Assembly: GCA_015499995.1 (NCBI GenBank)
Contig: JADNRV010000175.1
Location: 1-64,000, forward strand
DNA length: 64,000 bases
DNA from: Flammula alnicola
Lineage: Eukaryota; Basidiomycota; Agaricomycetes; Agaricales; Strophariaceae
Direction of reading: 5' to 3'
Positions 8,641-20,100 of this stretch are shown one piece after another (within the stretch, counting starts at the first letter, position 1; each line of letters begins with the position of its first letter). The position numbers and the translations under genes are program-made. The notes beneath the pieces were generated by a model, which saw only the letters and a program-made list of their open reading frames with translations, did not search any database and had not been told where the DNA came from.

Positions 8641-9429
8641 AATGGATCGACCCATTCATCCCTTTCTTAGGAGATAGCCATTTGAACGACGGAGCTCAGC
8701 GTTTCTGGGATAACTGCTTCTGTGAATGGAACCCGGGACATTTTAAAGGTGTCTCTCTCTGGCGCCCTGTTTCTGTCATGATATTCTTGAGTGGGTCAGT
8801 GTGTAAGACCTTATAACAAGGCCGATCATCAGTTCCATACCCACATCAATGCTATGTATACGATGGTATCTTTCGTTTACCAACATGGTTCGGTGATTCC
8901 GGTATTTGCGCGACCCACCTTTCATAAGCACCACCCACATGGTTCTGTGGGTGGTATATGGTAGAATCTATCAGAGTTAGATGATGCTAGCCGTTACAGG
9001 CAGAAATTTGACTTCAGAGCTTGGTGTCCTGAGGGAATCTTCTATCCATTGTGGGTGTCCTATGTACGTTCTTTAAAGAACTGATGGTATCTGTTGTGCA
9101 GAGTGGATATTTCTGTTCGCGTTTGGATGACAAAGGCCCGATACACACTTCATTTGGCTTCTGTGACTGATATCTGATGTTGAACTGAAATTAACGCGAA
9201 CTGCAAGTCAGACTGTAACTAGTTCATCAAGTCAGAGACAGAGCTTTTAAATAACCAACACAGACCTTGCTTATAAGACGACGATTGGACAGGAATCCAG
9301 GAACGACTCACGAGCGACGGTGAGTTGATGTTTTTAAATTCTCCTTACCTCCCCGTGGGCTCAGGTAGACGAGATATCAACGCCCGGGACGTCGCCAGAA
9401 AAAAAAGGGACAACTACGATGATTCTGAA
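8641..9429. other. Intergenic, no gene seen
   Basis: No frame longer than background and no repeat recognised. It lies between the copia LTR and a kinase relic, and may hold decayed upstream parts of that relic that I cannot recognise. Confidence 0.5.
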
Positions 9430-10020
9430 AAGGCTATCCCTTAGCCAAGCATTCCATACTTGTGGCTTGATACATTGGGACTTATTGGACCCGCTTTCGG
9501 ACGTGCGCCACACTCTTTCGATCACATAAATGATGCTCTTCAATACTACCAAGCTAGGAACGCGGCGTAAGCGCACTGTAATGATTTAACTTCCTGCCTT
9601 TGATTTCTTCGCGACTGGGCCTTCCTCGTCAGGATAATCCGAACATCTCTTTATCATGAGTAGAATGGTTCTGACTTTCATAGCAGTTCCATCAGTGTCG
9701 TAGACGGAGTGACGAGGTCTTCGATAGGTTGATAAAAATTTCTCCTCACCGGTCCGCCACTCCTTTCAGCCACGTATGCCGAATTTCCGGCAGAACATCT
9801 CGCAGATATTTTGCCGAAGCTGGAGGAGCTCCTGGCTTTAAAGGGAAAGTTATCATACAAGGATATTCCTCTGGTTGCATCGTTCCTCAAAACGTGTCTT
9901 GCTGTTGAACCTTGTTGAACCTGCATATATCGGCCAAGCGCTCGTGACGTCTACAGCGATGCCTGGGTGAAAAAGGGATCTATGTGTTCTTACGGTGGGT
10001 GGTGTGAAGGAGATGATTTA
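9430..10020 (+). pseudogene. Decayed SRPK-like protein kinase
   Basis: Several kinase-like pieces lie in order on the plus strand in different frames. Near 9440-9490 is a catalytic-loop-like piece, FHTCGLIHWDL (expected form HxCGxIHTDLK). At 9770-9919 an open stretch PAEHLADILPKLEELLA...VASFLKTCLAVEPC ends at a stop. After a frame change, 9928-10010 reads RPSARDVYSDAWVKK then SMCSYGGWCEGDD. The final parts resemble the C-terminal lobe and Cys-rich tail of SR-protein-kinase-like kinases common in agarics. Frame changes, stops and the missing N-lobe mark it as a relic. It lies just beyond the 3' end of a FunK1 kinase but belongs to a different kinase family. Confidence 0.5.
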
Positions 10021-10367
10021 ATTCCTTTGCAAAAGTGTTTGCAGACGAACTTGTTAATTCTAAGTATCTGTTAGCCTTCACAACACAGTCACTGCATTTC
10101 ATAGTTGTCTCCATTTCTATCATCGCCGTCATCTTTTCGTGTCAGACTTATTCGCAATGTCTTCCGCGAAAATTTAGTTGTACGAGTCCAAGAACTATCT
10201 TTCCTATATGTCGACCGGGCAAACATAAGGCGTGGCTTGCAGAGGCCGGCAGATAACTGGATTTTGTTATATATTGTACAATGGTTTCAAGCTCATACAA
10301 CACTCCTCGATAACTACAGATACGAGTAAGTACACTGATATAGCGAGATCAAATGTGCCGAAAAGAT

Positions 10368-12715
10368 TTAATCATGTTCGACACTAAGAGAAGAAGTCTG
10401 CTTAGGCGCGTATGAATTCCTAGACCTCTTGGGGCTTTCCTCATCAGGGTATGCCGAAGGTCTCTTAAGCGACGGAGATCCTCCGTTGGTGATAACATTC
10501 TTAGAAATGTCGAGGAGCGGTGACCGATCTGAGAACGCTCTCGTTGTCGTCGGAGTCGTAGGCGGAGATGCAGTGGAGGGGTCCAAACTCGACTCTGATT
10601 CATCAACGGTCGCCGCCCCGGGAGCTGCAAGTTCTTCGATAGCTTGATCGATAAAACCGAGAATAGTCGCATAATCTTGTTGAGTCTCTTCGTCCGATCG
10701 TTGGACAGCAGATTTGTATAGAGTTTTAAAGCGCACGGACCGTATGTCGCCGAAGAACGAATGAAGCCTCCCCAGAAGCCGTAGGAATACGGGGCCAAAA
10801 AACGGCGCTATCTTCGTGAATGCTCTACGAAGTGGCCTCTGCAGAAAAGCTTCCTTAGCGTCTGCTGCGAGCATAGCATCCCCTTGTTCCCAGTTGACGA
10901 GGCGTGGAGGAAACGGATCAAGGATGTTTTTAGGCCCAGAGTATCCGAGGCAGATCCAGCACAGGACATAGTAGAATGACTCGAGATCGTCGAGATGATC
11001 CTGAGTCATGTTTTCTGCATCATAACTTTCAAGCACATTGATTGACTGAAATGCTCGAGTCCCCTAATGGATGAAAGGGCGTCGTCAGTGGGAGATGCCT
11101 ATGAATTAATATAAATGAAACTTACCGTCCTGACATCTGCCATCACCAGACGATTTTTAACGTTGATCCAGATTGCCATGTCAAGATCGATAATAACTCC
11201 TCGATAACCGACCGGAGACCCAGGCCTACCAATGAGGATGTTGTTGATACTAACGTCGCGATGGAGAATTCCCTTGTTCCAGAGATTTTGGTGGCCTTGC
11301 AAAAATAATCAGATTCACATTCGGAAGCAGCGGGACAGAAAATTTCTCTACGCACCTGCAATGGCATCACGGTAAGCGAATAAAACGTCTTGTGGAGTTT
11401 TAAAACCTTCAATGGACGGGCCATAGTGTTCTAGGGTCAATCGGCAGAATGTTCGATCATAGAATCCTCGCACAAAAGGAGCGAGTCTTCTGGCGGTCGA
11501 GATGTGCTCGTCATCGTTGTCCTCATACGAGATCATTTGACCAATGCCGGCCAGTCCTTTAGCAGCCTCCAGAAACTTCCATTCCGGAGTGCGACCCCTT
11601 GAACGCCAGGCGTCTTTTACAAGGACGACTTTTCCCTCGTTATCTCGGGCTTTCCAGCAACAGGTACCACAACCTCGGATCGTACGTCGGTAAAAGATCG
11701 GTTGCTCTGACTCTAAGGTGAGGGTCACGGGATTCTTGTCCTCATCGAGGGTTTTGAGGATGCGTTTGTCGCCTGTCCAGCATATAGACGTATCAAACCC
11801 AATGGCGCTATCGTCGGGAGAGGAGACGCCAAGGATGATTCGAACAAAATCAATGGCATCCTCGTGGATATTGATCGGAGAAAAATTATGGACATGGGCG
11901 CCACTGCGGTCAAAGATATACAGCCGCACATACTTCTCGGTTATAATGGGGCAATAGACAAATTTGCGATTCGACTGCTGCACGAACAACTGCCTAAACG
12001 GGATTGAGAAAAGGTCTTTTGCAGTTGAAGCCACTCGAAGCGCTTACCTAACGTAGATCGCAATCTGAACGAGATTCGCGTTTGCGCTGTAGTTTTTCTG
12101 CGTCTTGATTTCCACAGGGGAGGCACAGATCTCATAGCTTGGTACCCCGGCACGCACAGCCTCTGGATTGAAGTTGTCCCCAGAGCCCAGTATCGCCATG
12201 TCAGGCGAAGTGGTCAATTCAGGTGGGTTATACTCTTCTCGGCCTTCTACGTGTTTGTATTGTATGTTATGCGTGTTGACGACAGAGCGTGTGTCGGCGT
12301 AGTCGAAATATTGTAAAATACCCTGGATAATGGCCAGGATGGGCCCGTACAGCTTCGGCTCGTCCTTGTAAGGCTCCCTCTTTATAGGTCGCCACCTTTT
12401 TGCCTCAGTGTCGTAGAGATCCGTGGACTTTAAGAAATCGTGGATATCCTCGTCGGACGCGACCTTGCCGACAAATGTTCGCTTGCCAAGGTCGTCGTGA
12501 TGGTGATTATGACCTTCGAGCTCTCCTTCAACTTCGGGCTGTTGTGCCTTTAAAGTTGGGTATCCCCATTCCGATCCATGGGAGCTACCAGATCCAGACA
12601 TAGTTTTTTTGTAGGGAGTATGGTTGACGAGGTGCGTATAGTTGGGGGGGCCGAGGGGTGGGACGTCGGGATTTTGTGGCGTGCCACTCGCTAAGACCTG
12701 TTGAAGAAGTGACAT
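10368..12715 (-). CDS. FunK1 fungal-type protein kinase A
   Basis: Four exons: 12715-12048, 11993-11356, 11295-11126 and 11063-10368. Introns are 54, 60 and 62 nt; the product is 723 aa. Each splice site has the same position and phase as in paralog B, which supports the model; exons 2 and 3 have the same lengths (638 and 170 nt) in both. Motifs: probable ATP-site lysine in VVLVKDAWRSRG; catalytic loop HRDVSINN (H447, D449, N454); DLDMA in place of DFG; and RTGTRAF as the activation segment. This is the FunK1 domain, a Ser/Thr kinase-like family expanded in multicellular fungi. The substrate is unknown. The N-terminus carries about 60 extra residues compared with B. The tail has a basic SPKRSRNS patch and ends SSLSVEHD. 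Confidence 0.93.
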
Positions 12716-12771
12716 CGTTTGAGTCTGAGAGTTGGATGAAAAGTGGAATGTATCACTTACAATTCGTGGTC

Positions 12772-12927
12772 TTTATAAATACGGGCTTGGTGGGCCAAAG
12801 GTCAGAACGTGCCACCGATGGCGGCGAGCAGAGGAATAATGGAAAGTAAGTTAATATTATGTGGCCCGCATAATTAAACAGTAACGTGACAGTCCTTGCA
12901 TTTATCATGTGACCGTGTTTGCCGTGG
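12772..12927 (-). promoter_or_regulatory. Upstream region of FunK1 A: TATA element and conserved block
   Basis: On the minus strand a TTTATAAA element (about 12772-12779) sits about 57 nt before the ATG, and a 46-nt block (12927-12882) lies about 170 nt before it. The block matches 43 of 46 positions upstream of paralog B (59217-59262). It contains GGTCACATGAT and TGTCACGTTA, the latter resembling a bHLH or bZIP half site. A second shared patch around CCATTATTCCTCTGCT is near 12830. Confidence 0.65.
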
Positions 12928-13886
12928 CCGCATGACCGGCCCGGTTCAGAAAAACGTTTCAAGAAGCACAATTGAAGCTGTTCAATTTCCTGAAGATTCG
13001 CCGCCATCTGAACGGCTCTTGACTGGATTGCCTTTCTCGCAAGAAATGTCCTACGGACGTCGCATCCCTCCCGAAGCTCCAACATATTAGCGAGCCATAC
13101 TGCCCATTTCAGATGGACATTCGGTTCGGGACGTTCCTCCATGATCAGTACCCGGTTAGTTTCCTCCTTTCCCCCGTAAATTGTGCTCAAACCACTTTAC
13201 TTTAAGACTGCCCTTGCGGAAGTTGATGAACTCTGGGATGATCCAGTGTCCGAAGATCCTGCGCTGCGGCCGACAGCTTGAAGTCAAGCACTGGACAGAC
13301 TGGATACCTTTGTACGAACAACGCCTGCTACCTTCTTGCATATCAAAACTCTGGAAATGCTTTAAGCGGACAAGGCTACTCTCTGATATATATATGATTT
13401 GTGTTTCTGCGCCATGTTCACCATTGCATTTCCCAATTACGCTGCTCGTCGCCTCGTCGATAGGTGAGGTAGACCCCAACCTCACGGTCAAGATGCCTCG
13501 AAGGGGACACACGTTTATGTCGTATTCAGACCTACCATACGTGTACTATATGCCGAGAGTTTCGTAATCTTTCTCAATGGTAGATATAGCGCGGGATGAA
13601 AAACCGTCAACGTCATCGGTATTGAATGCGTTCTGAGAATCGTAAATATGGCTCTCGACCACAAAAAAAAAACAACGGAATAAATAGCATAAATAAAGAA
13701 GGTGTCTTCTGGGGCATAATAAAAAAGATACCCACCAAGAAACGTAACGTATAAGTTTCGCCCAAAAAAATAAATTCAGCCTCCTCTCCCACTGCGGCCC
13801 AGAGCCCAAGAAAAGAATCGCGCGTGGAAAGTTCATATCAGACGGCGTCCGTCCAAGGCCACATCGTAGTGCAATAAGCACAATCA
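12928..13886. other. Intergenic with a small coding-like relic
   Basis: No intact gene. On the plus strand about 13190-13390 reads as one frame with two internal stops, containing ALAEVDELWDDPVSEDP and LDRLDTFVR, which looks like decayed coding sequence of unknown family. The rest holds the 3' flank of the gene ending at 13887 and an A-rich patch near 13660-13770. Confidence 0.35.
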
Positions 13887-16569
13887 TTAGATGCCATCCA
13901 ACTCGGGCAAATGCACTGCTCCAAGCCAGGCCAAAATGACCTCCACCCTCGGTCCATGCAACGGAATATTGATGGGAACAGGTTTTTTCTTCCCAGCGCC
14001 AGCGGCCTTCTCAGCAGCGGCCCTCTCTGCACGACCTCGCTGGCGTTTGACGACAGGCGCGAGGAGGATACGAGCACAATCCAACGCCTCGGCTGCATCC
14101 ACGCGAACGCGGAACCGTTCTTCCTTCGCGTCTTGACGGGCATTGCCGGATATCCCGTTCTCGAAAGTGCTGCCGCCATTGGAAAAGCTGTTCTGGCGGG
14201 TGGATGAGGATGAGGATGAACCAGCACGACAGTCGTCCTCGCGATCATGATACGAGTTAGATCTCCTCGCAATCGGGGCTGGCGGCGCGACGATGGGCGG
14301 CGCTTCGATGGCAAGTCTGGTTTTGCCTCGTTGGGCAGACAAGGAGTGAGGTTGGATGCCGTTCCTCCAACCTCCGGCCAAGCGTTCCAACACCTCAATG
14401 AATTCAGCTTGAGCCATGGACCTAGGCGGCAAGAAAATGGGATATCCCTCTAATCCATCCACGACAGACGCGGTCCGGATGAAGGTCGGAATAACAGCGG
14501 CAAAATCGGCGAGCATCAACTGGCATATAAGCACACTGAAATGGGACTCGACAAGAAGCGGGTGATAGGTGGTGAACATGGCAGGAGCATCTGGTATCGG
14601 AGGTGGCATGTTGGCGTGATTTCCTGGACGGATGGATTCAGAGAGAAGAAAGGCATACTCTGTCTGAAACGCGAGGTCTCCGTCGGGCATGGCGTTTGAT
14701 GATTCCAGCGAGTCGAAGTGGGAAAGAAACTTTTCGTGATCGCGAAGACTCTTCTTTAACAGCTGAGTAACGTAGTCCCTGAAGACTCTGTCACCAAGAG
14801 TTTCGGCATACGCGAGCAGCTTCGCGCCAGCACGCTTGCCAAGCGGTCCATCAGGATTACCAACCTCGACACCGCCGTATTTGCCATTCTCGATGTAGCA
14901 CAACCTCAACTCTGCACCGTCGACGGAAGGAGTTTTGTAAACGCCCTCTAAATTGAGCACCGCAGCCTCTATCAGATGGACCGCTTGCTGGAGATAAGCA
15001 GCACCGCGAAGAAACAGAAGTTGTGGCTCGATAGGATCGGGAGCATCATCTAAAACGGAGGGGTGCTTTAGAATTGGCTCCCCGTCTGAACCGTCCACCC
15101 CGTTCTCCATTGAGCTGGTGCCATCTGGTGGGGCCTGTCCATTGGTATGACTCGACGAGCTACCTTTGCGACGTTTTCCGTGCTTGTTCGTCCGCGATTC
15201 GCTTTGAGAGCCATTGTTATGGTGCATCATTTTGGCCTTCCGAACCGCTCTGGCTTCCTTCAGAGCATGTGTAAAATCTTTGGTAGCTTGTGAAAATTCG
15301 TCGCGGAAGCAGTGGACAATTCCGCGAGTCCGATGATACTCGAGATGTTGGGGGTGGGCTGCGATTAATTCGTCCAAGACATTCGTGGTTGTAGACTCGG
15401 CCAATTGCCTAGAAAGTGAACCTCAGAAGACAGTGTAGAGGGATAGTAAAGTATCTACCGAGAAGGAATTTTTTCATGGAAGAAGTGAACATATTTTGCG
15501 TCAGCATCGTTTGGGTCTATAGAGAAGTTTCAGAATTTTTTGCGTATGCGGAACAAGACCTAAATACTCACCGACTTTCAGGACACGTTCAGCTACATCG
15601 TCGAAGACACTGCCTCCTTGCATGACCATCACACTAGAAGCTATTTCGTCCGCTTTATATGCTTGTGCCAGCTTCTGCACTGCAAGCGCCCTTAATCGAT
15701 GAATCCGCATGGCGGACATGGCGACATTCCTCCCTCCACCGTTATTATTCCCAAGTGGATTGAGACCGAGTGATTGAGCAGCGGCCCATGGACTTCCGTT
15801 GAGGCCAGAGCCCGACCTCATAGAGCCTAACTCTGCGGCGGATAGACCGGAAGAAGCGCGAACGGACAACTCAGCAGCTTCATCAATGAGTCGACGGATA
15901 TTCCTGACGGAGCGGAAGACACCGGGATCGATTGGAGGAGGAATGGCCTTCCCTGCCTTTGGCGGTGGAAATGGAGGTGGCAGGGGCAAAGATGCGAGGG
16001 TGCTACGCGGGGAGTCGGGAGGCGAGAAATCGCCTAAACCATGGAAGCCACGGTCGCGCTGTTTACTGGAAGAAATACTGGGCGAAGGAGGCAGAAAGGG
16101 TGGAATACGTGTCTCAGGGCCCGTAAGGGTGGTAGGATCGAGATTGAGTGTCAAGAGAGAATCTAGAAGTTCGACCGGCAGTTGAAGCCATGGTCCCTAC
16201 GAAAGGTTGAGCTCGATCCCAGCCAATTTGTAGTCATGAATGCACACCTACATGGTAAGAGCTTATGTAGCGCCAGTGCTTATTTCTGCTGATGCAAAGC
16301 ACAGGGGGTCGGCTTTCCGCGTCCGCGTCCTCCTTGGCTTTGGCCTTCTGTGTCGCGTCTTTGGATTTAGCAGATTTCTTAGGTTTCTTCTTCTTCTTCT
16401 TCTTCTGTGTGGCGGTAGCAGAGTCATTTGGTGCTTCAGCTTCAATGGAATTAGGAGAGGTTCGCCCAGATTGTGTAAGAGGCGTTGAAAGGTCTGAAAC
16501 GGGAATGGCGGCATGGTCCGTGTCTGGAGATGAAGGCGTATCCGGCATCGGGCTCAGAGGAACAACCAT
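13887..16569 (-). CDS. Conserved basidiomycete protein with TPR-like region, unknown function
   Basis: Four exons: 16569-16252, 16196-15572, 15516-15459 and 15408-13887. Introns are 55, 55 and 50 nt; the product is 840 aa. The N-terminal 110 residues are acidic and Ser-rich, then strongly basic with a lysine run (KKKKKKKPKKSAKSK), a possible nuclear or RNA-binding signal. Next comes a conserved block across intron 1 (SRNKHWRYISSYHGPWLQLP), a Pro-rich linker and a helical segment (NIRRLIDEAAELSVRASSGL). A TPR-like motif, HPQHLEYHRTRGIVHCFRDE, begins about residue 350. The C-terminal 450 residues are helical with low-complexity inserts. The layout suggests a scaffold. I recognise the type as conserved in agarics but know no function. 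It lies on the same strand as the downstream kinase. Confidence 0.85.
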
Positions 16570-17193
16570 GATATGTTAACGAGGAGCGCGACAAAGTTGT
16601 TGGAAGCAAGATATGGGGACAACAAGAAAGTCGAGAGACAGGGTCTGCTCGTTGATCAACTTGAACGTCGCGACGTCAAGAAAAGAAATTTGTGCTATTG
16701 ATTACATTTTCCCACGGTGTCACTACCTGACTGGGTTCATCTAAACAGATCAACGTGTGTTCATACAAAAAGTGATAGAATCAATGCTGGAAACACGCGC
16801 AAAACGTGCCGAAAATGCAGACGTACAGCGAGACATATATATACAGTGAAACATACATACGAAAAAAACTGATATGAGGATGCTATGTGATACAGAAAGG
16901 ATTGAAAAATGGATGATTTGTACTATGAAATGTGTCGCGAAGAGGAAATTGAGAGATTAACCAACATGACGAGATGAGAAGATTACAAAGGATACTATGA
17001 GACAGAGAATGCGAAGACTATTCAAAACACAGGAAGTAGATGCGATACCGACAGACAGAGATTTGGTTGAGGATTGTAGTTGACTGTTGTCTATGGGAAC
17101 AACACTATTAGTAAGAGGCTGGAAAACTTCAAACACTTGAAGACTTACAGAAAGAAGATAGGGGTACAAAAAAAGGGACCATGTCCTTGGGTC
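16570..17193. other. Intergenic between the RdRP 3' end and the TPR-protein start
   Basis: 624 bp. It should hold the RdRP 3' UTR and terminator and the promoter of the 840-aa protein gene. No further gene or repeat is visible. Confidence 0.5.
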
Positions 17194-20100
17194 CTACACG
17201 ACGCTCCCATCTTCGCAGAGCTTGAGAGCTCTCAAGAATGACGAACTGAATGATTTGCCTTCGTCAAAGATGCGAAGCGAAGGAGCATGTCCACCACCTG
17301 AAGCCATAGCCTTGATATGACAGAGTTCCTGGAAGGCCACAGCGAAGGCAAACGACTCGCGATCAGATCCACGATCTCGGGATAACACATACGCATATGA
17401 TGCTTTTACCCGTTCGATGTCGCGCGTCAGGATAATATTGTCAAGAGGCTCAGCGTACGCCCGAGCACAGGCGAGCATGAGGTCCTCCTGGTCAGACTTT
17501 GGCACCCACTGCTTTCGCCGAGCTTTGGATTTGGACGGAGATTCTGACGAGGACCGAGATGCCGCACAAGCGACACCAAAAAGCTCCTTAGCAACCTCGA
17601 CATGCTTTCGAATCCTTTGCATTTCGTCGTTGAAGGCCGGCATCTTGAGTTTCCATGCCTGAAGAGCATAGTCCATGGCAGCGTCGTAAGGCTGACGAAG
17701 GTCGATATCGGCATCCCGATGTTTCAATTCCTTCTTCTCATACCGTTCGAGGAGTTCTTGGCCTTTCTTTTGCCCAGCAACTGTAAGGATTTCTAGAATA
17801 TCTTTAGACGAGCAAGAATGCGAGCCGGTCTGCGGAGAACGATTTCCAAACATTTTGAGGTGAAGCTCGAGCATCCCAGGCTTTAGACGATGCCCAGTCT
17901 TGTTGGCATCCAAAAGCGTGCCAAAGCTGGTAGGATGTGAGCTCAGTCAGCATAAAAAGTTTATTAAGTGAACATACATGTAGGCGAGTCGAATGGAATG
18001 CACATGCCCATAGCCATACTTGACAATTGCATTTTCGTGCATCATCGAGTATAGCCCAACATTGGATTCACTGAGGTTGGCGATAAGGACCTCCTGGAAC
18101 GCTTGACTTGTCTCTCGTTGAGACATGTCCGCGGTTCGTTCACTGAATTTCTCCACGGTCTCGACATCGCGGTCAAAATTATCTGTCATCAGGTCATCAG
18201 GAGGGTTTGTAAAGCCCTTGTTATCAAATGCTTCCACGATGGCCGGATCCCAAGTGGCGATGAGCTCATCTGGAAATAGCGGGTAAGACGCAGATAAATA
18301 CTAATTGCAAATAGAACCCACCTCCATCCATATCTAAGAACGATAATGCATAACGTTGAAAAGTAGCAAATTCGAGAGCAAAACTAGACTTACCGCCATC
18401 GGCAAGAAGACTTGCGATACTTCTTTTTCCTTGAGTCGATATGATAATGACATCGGGCCACCTATCAAGCTCCCGCCTATCAACCGCCCTAACCTAACAT
18501 CACATCCTTCATGTAAGTCGCTCCATCCAGAAAGCGGGATGTAATCACAGACCTTCTGCATGTCCGAAGGAAGACGAATCGGATATCGCCCAAGCTATAG
18601 GCTAAGTTCAGCGAAAACCTTCCAGAAATGCCAGACCCGACACGTACAACTATTTCTCCTTCGAGAATGTGCAGGAGCATTTCTGTGCGCGGATCCTTCC
18701 TAGGTCTCGAGAACCTATAATATATTTCGCCTTCCTTCAAGACACCAAGAGGATCTGAGGTAAGATAAGCATCAGTATCGGAGATGAAATAATAAATTTG
18801 AATAGCTAGCCTGGAACGACGAACGCTCCAAGAGATTCTTCGATGGGTATTCGGTACTTTTTGACAGAGCTATCAATCGTCAATTCGATGATACGTTTGA
18901 GTTTATCATAAAGTAGTTTATTTTCTGCTGGATGGAACCCGGCCTGAACGAGTTCCAGAGCGGATTCATCCAACGAAAGAGGCGCTAAGAGAAAGATCCA
19001 GGAGTCAGGAAAAGAATATTATGTCAAGACGAGGAAAAGAAAAAATTCACCTGCGCTGTATTTGTTCCTGCCGGTATACGTAGCAGAAACAGCAGCATCC
19101 TCAGCTGCCTGACCCTTGGGATCGTTATCCATCGCAACGGACTCGTGCCCCCAATCACGGCCTTTAAGGCCCAGTACTCGGTTGAGCGAGGCAGCGAGCC
19201 TCTGCGTCCTAGCACCCGAAACGTTGCCTGTCTTGTTGATCGCATCCCAAAGGAACACCATCGCATAAGGTTTGCTCCACTCCAGCAACGGCGCAATCTC
19301 TTCCTCGAGCCCTTCTTCCATCAGACGCACCAAAGTATGCTCAGGGACGCCATTCGAGAAGAGATTCGTGATACTCTGCTGGGAAAGAGCGATCGTCGGC
19401 GAAGGTCGAGAAGGACAGAGGAGGTCGAAAATCCTGTGTGCGCGATCGAAAAAACGATTCTTGATCTTGTTCTGCGATGTTCTAATCCATATCTTGGGCA
19501 CAGATGATTGGTCTGTTGGATGAAGAATCCAGAAGCCTTTGCTTCCGTCAATGCGGCCTTGGACACCGGCTGGAATGTTCTCGTAGCCAAGCAACTTGAC
19601 AATGCTATGCAATGCGGCGTGATTCATGAAACCACAGCCGTCCGTCATTAGCACCTTGGCGGGTGGATTTTTCTTTCCTTGCGGCCACTCGGAAGAGGCT
19701 GGAAATATGGTCAAAAAAAGGGAGTAGACATTGCAGAAAGCGACTTACTGATATCGTCGATGAATATTATGTTTTCTTCCTCAAACTCCAGGGCAGGAAC
19801 AGAGTTCGAAAGTCCCAAAGCAAAACGAGCCACATATTTGCTAATCACCTGAAATCAAGATAGTCGGAAACTGGGTTCAGTGAAGAGTGAGAGGATCTGC
19901 GGCATACCTGGTCACAATTCTTCCTTTGGTCAAGAGGATTATGCCAGTTGATAAACTCGTGAAAGGGTTTGCGGAATTGGTCGCCACACCATGGCTGCGA
20001 AGTTCGACCCCAATTTTCGTCCGTCTCGACCATATAAAGATGACCATCCTTGGAATGGAAGGGGAGGAAAATACGACCGCAAAGGACAAAACTCTTCCGC

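Noticed and set aside
12753..13190. 145-codon minus-strand frame upstream of FunK1 A
   Set aside because: It spans the TATA element and the conserved upstream block, has no recognised domain, and has no equivalent upstream of FunK1 B.
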